DNA of 18,020 nt from the NCBI GenBank assembly GCA_947311665.1, contig CAMZLA010000109.1:1-18020 (forward strand), given 5' to 3'. The position numbers were made by a program, and so were the translations under genes. The first letter of the stretch is position 1. Each line of letters begins with the position of its first letter. Below the pieces are notes generated by a model. That model ran no database searches, was not told where the DNA came from, and saw only the letters and a list, made by a program, of their open reading frames with translations. Of this stretch, positions 14,296-18,020 are shown piece by piece. This DNA comes from an uncultured Candidatus Altimarinota bacterium (GTDB lineage: Bacteria; Patescibacteriota; Gracilibacteria; CAIRYL01).

Positions 14296-15327
14296 ATGCA
14301 AGATCTTGTTCTATCAATATTTTTTTCTTCTGAAATTTTAGGAAGTTTTTTACTTGGAATATTTGGAATTCTTATTGTTTTATGGATATTTCCAAAAATA
14401 GGATTATTAGATTTTCCAGAACGATACAATTTAAAAAGAAAACCTATTCCATACCCTGCTGGACTAGCTCTTGTTGTAATGTTTAATATTGCTCTTTTCC
14501 TTTTTCTTCCTTTTACAGAACAAAATTTTCTACAATTACTAGGATTCATAATAGGAATTATTTTATTATCAGTTACTTCTTTCGTTGATGATAGAAAACA
14601 AATATCTCCTATTCTTAGGTTATGTATTCAAGCAATAGCAGCATCTATTGTTATTTTCTCTGGAACTACTATTGTTTACCTTACCAATCCTTTTTCTTCA
14701 GAAGCATTTCATATCCCTTTTTATATAAGTGGAATTATTACTTTTTTTTGGATTTTAGGGTTTATAAATGCAACCAATTGGCTTGATGGTGTTCCAAACC
14801 TCACTCTTTCTTCTGGTGCAGTTGCATCTTTTTCTTTAGGGCTTTTGTCTCTTTCTCCTCAAGTTCATCAGAAAGAATTTGCATTATTATGTTTTATTTT
14901 TACAGCAATTCTTCTTCCTTTTATATTTTCTAATATAAAAAAAACACGATTTATTTTAGGGGATACAGGGTCTATGATTATTGGTTTTTCTTTAGCTGTT
15001 TTTTCTTTGTTTGCAGGAGGAAAAATGGCAACAGTTCTTATTGTTATGAGTATTCCTATTTTTGATAGTATTTTTGTTTTTTTAACACGAATTTTTCAAA
15101 AAAAATCTCCATTAAAAGGAGGAGATGGATTGCATCTTCATGATACTTTGCTGAAAAAAAATTGGAATGAGTCTCATATATTTTTATTATATTTTTTTGT
15201 TTCTTTGCTTCTTGGAATTTCTGTCTTATTTTTAGAAACATGGGGAAAAATTTTTTTAATTTTTTCTTTTGCTCTTCTCTTTTTTACTACTAGAATTATA
15301 CTTTTTTTATATTTTACAAAACAATGA
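14296..15327 (+). CDS. WecA/TagO-like polyprenyl-phosphate glycosyl-1-phosphate transferase
   Basis: This is an integral membrane enzyme of glycosyltransferase family 4, which transfers a sugar-1-phosphate (typically GlcNAc-1-P) from a UDP-sugar to undecaprenyl phosphate. The 343 residues are rich in hydrophobic segments and carry the family marks: GLLDFPERYNLKRKPIPYPAG (36-56) near the N-terminus, FVDDR with Asp98-Asp99, NATNWLDG (158-165), the FILGDTGSM loop (219-227), and LKGGDGLHLHD (273-283) with His280 and His282, close to the HxH motif of WecA/TagO rather than MraY. It therefore probably starts a surface polysaccharide or teichoic-type polymer and not lipid I. It lies behind the ribosomal terminator, and its TGA stop overlaps the next start codon. 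No sound promoter was found. Confidence 0.9.
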   Translation: MQDLVLSIFFSSEILGSFLLGIFGILIVLWIFPKIGLLDFPERYNLKRKPIPYPAGLALVVMFNIALFLFLPFTEQNFLQLLGFIIGIILLSVTSFVDDRKQISPILRLCIQAIAASIVIFSGTTIVYLTNPFSSEAFHIPFYISGIITFFWILGFINATNWLDGVPNLTLSSGAVASFSLGLLSLSPQVHQKEFALLCFIFTAILLPFIFSNIKKTRFILGDTGSMIIGFSLAVFSLFAGGKMATVLIVMSIPIFDSIFVFLTRIFQKKSPLKGGDGLHLHDTLLKKNWNESHIFLLYFFVSLLLGISVLFLETWGKIFLIFSFALLFFTTRIILFLYFTKQ

Positions 15328-15461
15328 AATCAACAATTATTTTTATTCTTTGGGTTGTAATGATTATTTTATGGAATTTTGGAGTTCCTCATGCTGAGCC
15401 ATGGCAAGATGTTGCAGTTGCAATAATTTTATCCCTTCTTGTAAATTTTTTAAAAAAATAA
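15324..15461 (+). CDS. Small 45-residue membrane protein, unknown
   Basis: The frame from ATG 15324 to TAA 15461 overlaps the end of the glycosyltransferase gene by four bases (ATGA), which suggests translational coupling. The product has an N-terminal hydrophobic helix (about 3-20: STIIFILWVVMIILWNFG), a short polar loop VPHAEPWQDV, and a second hydrophobic stretch AVAIILSLLVNF ending in Lys-Lys, so it may be a two-helix hairpin or one helix plus an amphipathic one. I do not recognise a family. Coding use is suggested by the overlap, the lack of stops and the codon pattern. Its position hints at a role with the transferase, but that is inference. Confidence 0.65.
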   Translation: MKSTIIFILWVVMIILWNFGVPHAEPWQDVAVAIILSLLVNFLKK

Positions 15462-15468
15462 TTTATTA

Positions 15469-15498
15469 TTGATGATATTTTGCTATACTTACTATAAT
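15469..15498 (+). promoter_or_regulatory. Candidate yebC promoter
   Basis: TTGATG (15469-15474) and a perfect TATAAT (15493-15498) are separated by 18 bases. The predicted transcript would start about 15 bases before the yebC ATG. Confidence 0.5.
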
Positions 15499-15519
15499 AA
15501 TAATTTTATTTAATATTTT

Positions 15520-16266
15520 ATGTCTGGACATTCAAAATGGCACTCTATTCGTCATAAAAAAGGAGCAAACGATGCTGCTCGAGGGAAAATTTTTACAAAA
15601 CATGCAAACTTGATTACTATTGCAGCAAGAAGTGGTGGAGATCCAGATTCAAATCCAGCCCTTCGTCTTGCAATTGAAAATGCAAAAGCAGAAAATACTC
15701 CAAATAAAAATATAGAAAGAGCTATTAAAAAAGGGACAGGAGAAGATAAATCGGCAGCTCAATTGATGGAATTGACATATGAAGGATATGGCCCAAGTGG
15801 AGTAGCTATTCTTGTTGAAACATTAACAGATAATAGAAATAGAACAGTAACAGGAGTTCGACTTGCTTTCACAAAAAATAATGGGAATATGGGGGAAAGT
15901 GGAAGTGTTGCTTGGATGTTTAATAGAAAAGGAATTCTTGAAATAGAAAATATTTCAGATGAAAAAGCAGAAGATCTTGAAATGCTTGCAATAGAAAATG
16001 ATGCAGAAGATGTAATAATTGAAAATGGAGATTGTGAAATAATTTGTGATTCAAAAAATGTCTTTATTTTACAAAAAATATTTCAAGATGCCGGATATGA
16101 AGTGAAAGCAAAAATAGCAATGCATCCTGAGAATACTGTAGATATTACTTCTGAAAAAGATGCAGAAAACCTTCTCAATCTAATTAATGCTTTAGAAGAT
16201 CATGATGATATCTCTGCTGTTTATTCTAATGCAAATATTTCTCGAGAAATTATTGAAAAAATGTAA
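15520..16266 (+). CDS. yebC: YebC/PmpR family protein
   Basis: YebC-family proteins were long described as transcriptional regulators; recent work links members to rescue of ribosomes stalled at proline-rich stretches. The 248 residues match the family length (about 240-250) and start with the highly conserved MSGHSKWHSIRHKKGANDAARGK. Domain I is followed by NPALRLAIENAKAENTPNKNIERAIKKG (about 46-73), YEGYGPSGVAILVE and the GSVAWMFNRKG motif near residues 127-137; the acidic C-terminal domain carries the rest. The start has only A/T upstream. It has its own candidate promoter and is followed by an independent promoter for the next gene, so it may be transcribed alone. Confidence 0.96.
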   Translation: MSGHSKWHSIRHKKGANDAARGKIFTKHANLITIAARSGGDPDSNPALRLAIENAKAENTPNKNIERAIKKGTGEDKSAAQLMELTYEGYGPSGVAILVETLTDNRNRTVTGVRLAFTKNNGNMGESGSVAWMFNRKGILEIENISDEKAEDLEMLAIENDAEDVIIENGDCEIICDSKNVFILQKIFQDAGYEVKAKIAMHPENTVDITSEKDAENLLNLINALEDHDDISAVYSNANISREIIEKM

Positions 16267-16272
16267 AAAGTA

Positions 16273-16301
16273 TTGACTTTTTAATATAACTAATTTATAA
16301 T
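16273..16301 (+). promoter_or_regulatory. Promoter of the DHH phosphoesterase gene
   Basis: TTGACT (16273-16278) and a perfect TATAAT (16296-16301) are spaced by exactly 17 bases, the best sigma-70 match in the window. Transcription would start near 16308, giving a leader of about 38 bases. The small inverted repeat AGATTT/AAATCT lies in that leader. Confidence 0.65.
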
Positions 16302-16345
16302 AACTAGATTTGTAATAAATCTATAATAATAAATTACTTATATAT

Positions 16346-18020
16346 ATGAATATATTAAATGAATTACAGCAGGCTGCAAGTCTTATTAAAAAAGCAAAAA
16401 ATATTGTATTGATGCCTCATTCAAAAATGGATTGTGATGGTATGTCAGCATCAATTGCACTATTTTTACTCTTAAAAAAATTAGGGAAAAATCCAACAGC
16501 CGTATGCTCAGACCCTGTCCCTGAATCTTTTTTATTTCTTCCTTCGAGTGAAGTTTTTAAAAATTCAATGCCAAACTCAAATTCTGATGAAAAAAAATTC
16601 ATTGTAACGGTGGATACAAAAGAAAAAGGGTTTAAAAAATTAGAATATACTGTTGAAGATGGGAAAGTAAATATTCTTATGTTTTCTGAAGATAATCCTT
16701 TTGAAGAAAGTGATTTTTCTTTTTTGGGAACAGAAATGGCTCCAGATCTTATCATAACTTTAGATTCAGGAGATACAAAACAATTGGGAAATATGTATAC
16801 TGATAACCTTTCTTTGTTTGAATCGGTTCCTGTTATTAATATTGATCATCATGTTTCAAACACCCATTTTGGTGATGTAAATCTTGTTGATTTTAAAAGT
16901 TGTTCCACTACAGAATTAGTGTATAAATTAATTCCTTTATTATCAAATGAGTCAAATCTTTTAGATGAAAACATTTCAACTCTTCTTCTTGCTGGTATGC
17001 TAACTGATACTGGAAGTTTTCAGCATAGTAATACAACCCCTGCTTCTCTTGATATTGCAGCAGAGCTTATAGAACATGGAGCAAGACATCAACAAATTGT
17101 AAAACATTTATTTAAAACAAAAAGCCTTGCAACTCTTCGGATTTGGGGACGAGTTTTAACAAAATTAAAAAATGATCCTATTTATAGAATTGTTTGGAGT
17201 AGTGTATCGAAAGATGATTTAGATGAAACACAGTCTCATTCTGATGAAACAGAAGGTTTGATTGATGAGCTGATGGCAACAACTCCGGGGACAGAACTGG
17301 TTCTCTTGGTGAAAGAGCGAGAAGATAATATTATTTCAACAAGTGTGAGAAGCACTGGCCCAGAAATAGACAGTGTAGAGTTTACTTCTGCTTTTGGTGG
17401 AGGTGGTCATAAACAAGCTGCTGGTTTTAAAATAAGAGAACGAGGAGGGAAAAGTTTTGAGGAAATTGTTTCTGATATTGTTTTTGAAGCAAAGAAATTT
17501 CAATCGAAACGATTACATATCCCTATGCCAAAAAGAGACTTAATTTCTACTTTACAACTTGACTCTCAATTTTCATCAGAAACTCTTGAAAATGATAATG
17601 CTGAAATGAGAAAAAACAAGGGAATAGACGGAGAAAAGCAAGAAAAAAATACTCAAAATCTTATTCCTCCATTACCTCCTTCTTTTAGCGACACCTCTTC
17701 TTTAGATACTTCAGAAATGCATCAAATAGATTCTGATAATTCATCAGTTGAAAACACGAGCGAAATGAAACAAACATCAGAAACTGATGAAAATGAAAAA
17801 AACAGAGAAAATCAAGAAAATCAAGAAAATGAATTTATTGATGCTTTAAATACAGATAATTCTGAAAACATTGTAACTGATAAAAATATAGAAGATGTAG
17901 AAGATTTAGAGGATGTAAATAATCAAAATAATCAAAATAATCAAAATAATCAAAACAGTCAAACTACTAAAACTAGCGAAGAAGATATTTCTTCATTACT
18001 CTCGCCAGAAGAACAATCAT
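16346..18020 (+). CDS. DHH/DHHA1 phosphoesterase, NrnA-like, with a long acidic tail (3' end missing)
   Basis: NrnA-type proteins degrade very short RNA or DNA oligonucleotides and, in some species, pAp or cyclic-dinucleotide products, using two Mn2+ ions. The frame starts at ATG 16346 and is open to the window end (558 complete codons), so the C-terminus is unknown. Visible motifs are HSKMDCDG (25-32) for metal binding, LDSGD (139-143), the DHH triad DHH (167-169) in NIDHHVSNTHFGDV, LAGMLTDTGSFQHS, and the DHHA1 substrate motif FGGGGHKQAAGF near residue 355. The known domains end around residue 390. The following 165 or more residues are low-complexity, rich in Ser, Glu, Asp, Asn and Gln, and unlike any standard NrnA. 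They include Asn-Asn-Gln repeats and are probably disordered. The function of the tail is unknown. Confidence 0.92.
   Translation, partial: MNILNELQQAASLIKKAKNIVLMPHSKMDCDGMSASIALFLLLKKLGKNPTAVCSDPVPESFLFLPSSEVFKNSMPNSNSDEKKFIVTVDTKEKGFKKLEYTVEDGKVNILMFSEDNPFEESDFSFLGTEMAPDLIITLDSGDTKQLGNMYTDNLSLFESVPVINIDHHVSNTHFGDVNLVDFKSCSTTELVYKLIPLLSNESNLLDENISTLLLAGMLTDTGSFQHSNTTPASLDIAAELIEHGARHQQIVKHLFKTKSLATLRIWGRVLTKLKNDPIYRIVWSSVSKDDLDETQSHSDETEGLIDELMATTPGTELVLLVKEREDNIISTSVRSTGPEIDSVEFTSAFGGGGHKQAAGFKIRERGGKSFEEIVSDIVFEAKKFQSKRLHIPMPKRDLISTLQLDSQFSSETLENDNAEMRKNKGIDGEKQEKNTQNLIPPLPPSFSDTSSLDTSEMHQIDSDNSSVENTSEMKQTSETDENEKNRENQENQENEFIDALNTDNSENIVTDKNIEDVEDLEDVNNQNNQNNQNNQNSQTTKTSEEDISSLLSPEEQS
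17918..17962 (+). repeat. 9-base tandem repeat inside the phosphoesterase tail
   Basis: Four perfect copies of AATAATCAA (17918-17953) are followed by a degenerate fifth, AACAGTCAA. Each encodes Asn-Asn-Gln, so changes in copy number keep the frame. Shorter, similar repeats (GAAAATCAA) occur about 110 bases upstream. Confidence 0.9.

Noticed and set aside
1..18020. CRISPR arrays, tRNA genes, insertion sequences or prophage
   Set aside because: No regularly spaced repeats, no cloverleaf-like sequence and no transposase or phage structural genes were seen on either strand; the M15-type enzyme alone is not evidence of a phage.

Overview
The window is an A+T-rich bacterial chromosome segment (G+C looks like roughly one third or less by eye; not computed). 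It is dominated by a long, tightly packed, co-directional ribosomal protein locus. Several traits point to a reduced-genome lineage, most likely Candidate Phyla Radiation (Patescibacteria): the L30 gene is absent from its usual place after S5, several ribosomal proteins and IF1 carry insertions or tails, there is almost no Shine-Dalgarno sequence, and TAA is the dominant stop. The glycine-UGA code of Gracilibacteria/Absconditabacteria is not supported: all genes read full length without in-frame TGA, and two genes end in TGA. The phylum cannot be fixed from this sequence alone.

Layout. (1) 3-1337, plus: the 3' part of a gene whose product combines an M15-type peptidase signature with an amidase-like C-terminal region; its start lies outside the window. 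(2) 1363-2823, minus: dnaA, with a promoter and one DnaA box upstream, divergent from (3) yraN at 2953-3324. (4) 3396-4379, plus: a lone ketol-acid reductoisomerase gene (ilvC), which shares a symmetric terminator hairpin with (5) the convergent PLP-binding yggS-family gene at 4473-5168. (6) 5169-5483: a 315-base non-coding leader. (7) 5484-14193, plus: twenty genes in the order L16, L29, S17, L14, L24, L5, S14, S8, L6, L18, S5, IF1, L36, S13, S11, S4, RpoA, L17, L13, S9, closed by a strong intrinsic terminator. (8) 14296-15461: a WecA/TagO-like glycosyl-1-phosphate transferase overlapping a 45-residue membrane protein by ATGA. (9) 15520-16266: yebC. (10) 16346 to the window end: a DHH/DHHA1 phosphoesterase (NrnA-like) with a long acidic, Asn/Gln-rich tail, cut off by the right edge.

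The cluster joins the 3' half of the classical S10 operon, a trimmed spc operon, the alpha operon and the L13-S9 pair into one transcription block that makes ribosome subunits, IF1 and the RNA polymerase alpha subunit. It starts abruptly at L16 (S10 to S3 are elsewhere), and L30-L15-SecY-Adk-Map are missing between S5 and IF1, where two small hairpins now sit. No tRNA, rRNA, CRISPR array, insertion sequence or prophage was found. I see no clear undescribed system. The points most worth following up are the two-domain cell-wall enzyme at the left edge, the small membrane protein coupled to the glycosyltransferase, the isolated ilvC, and the near-complete lack of Shine-Dalgarno sequences.
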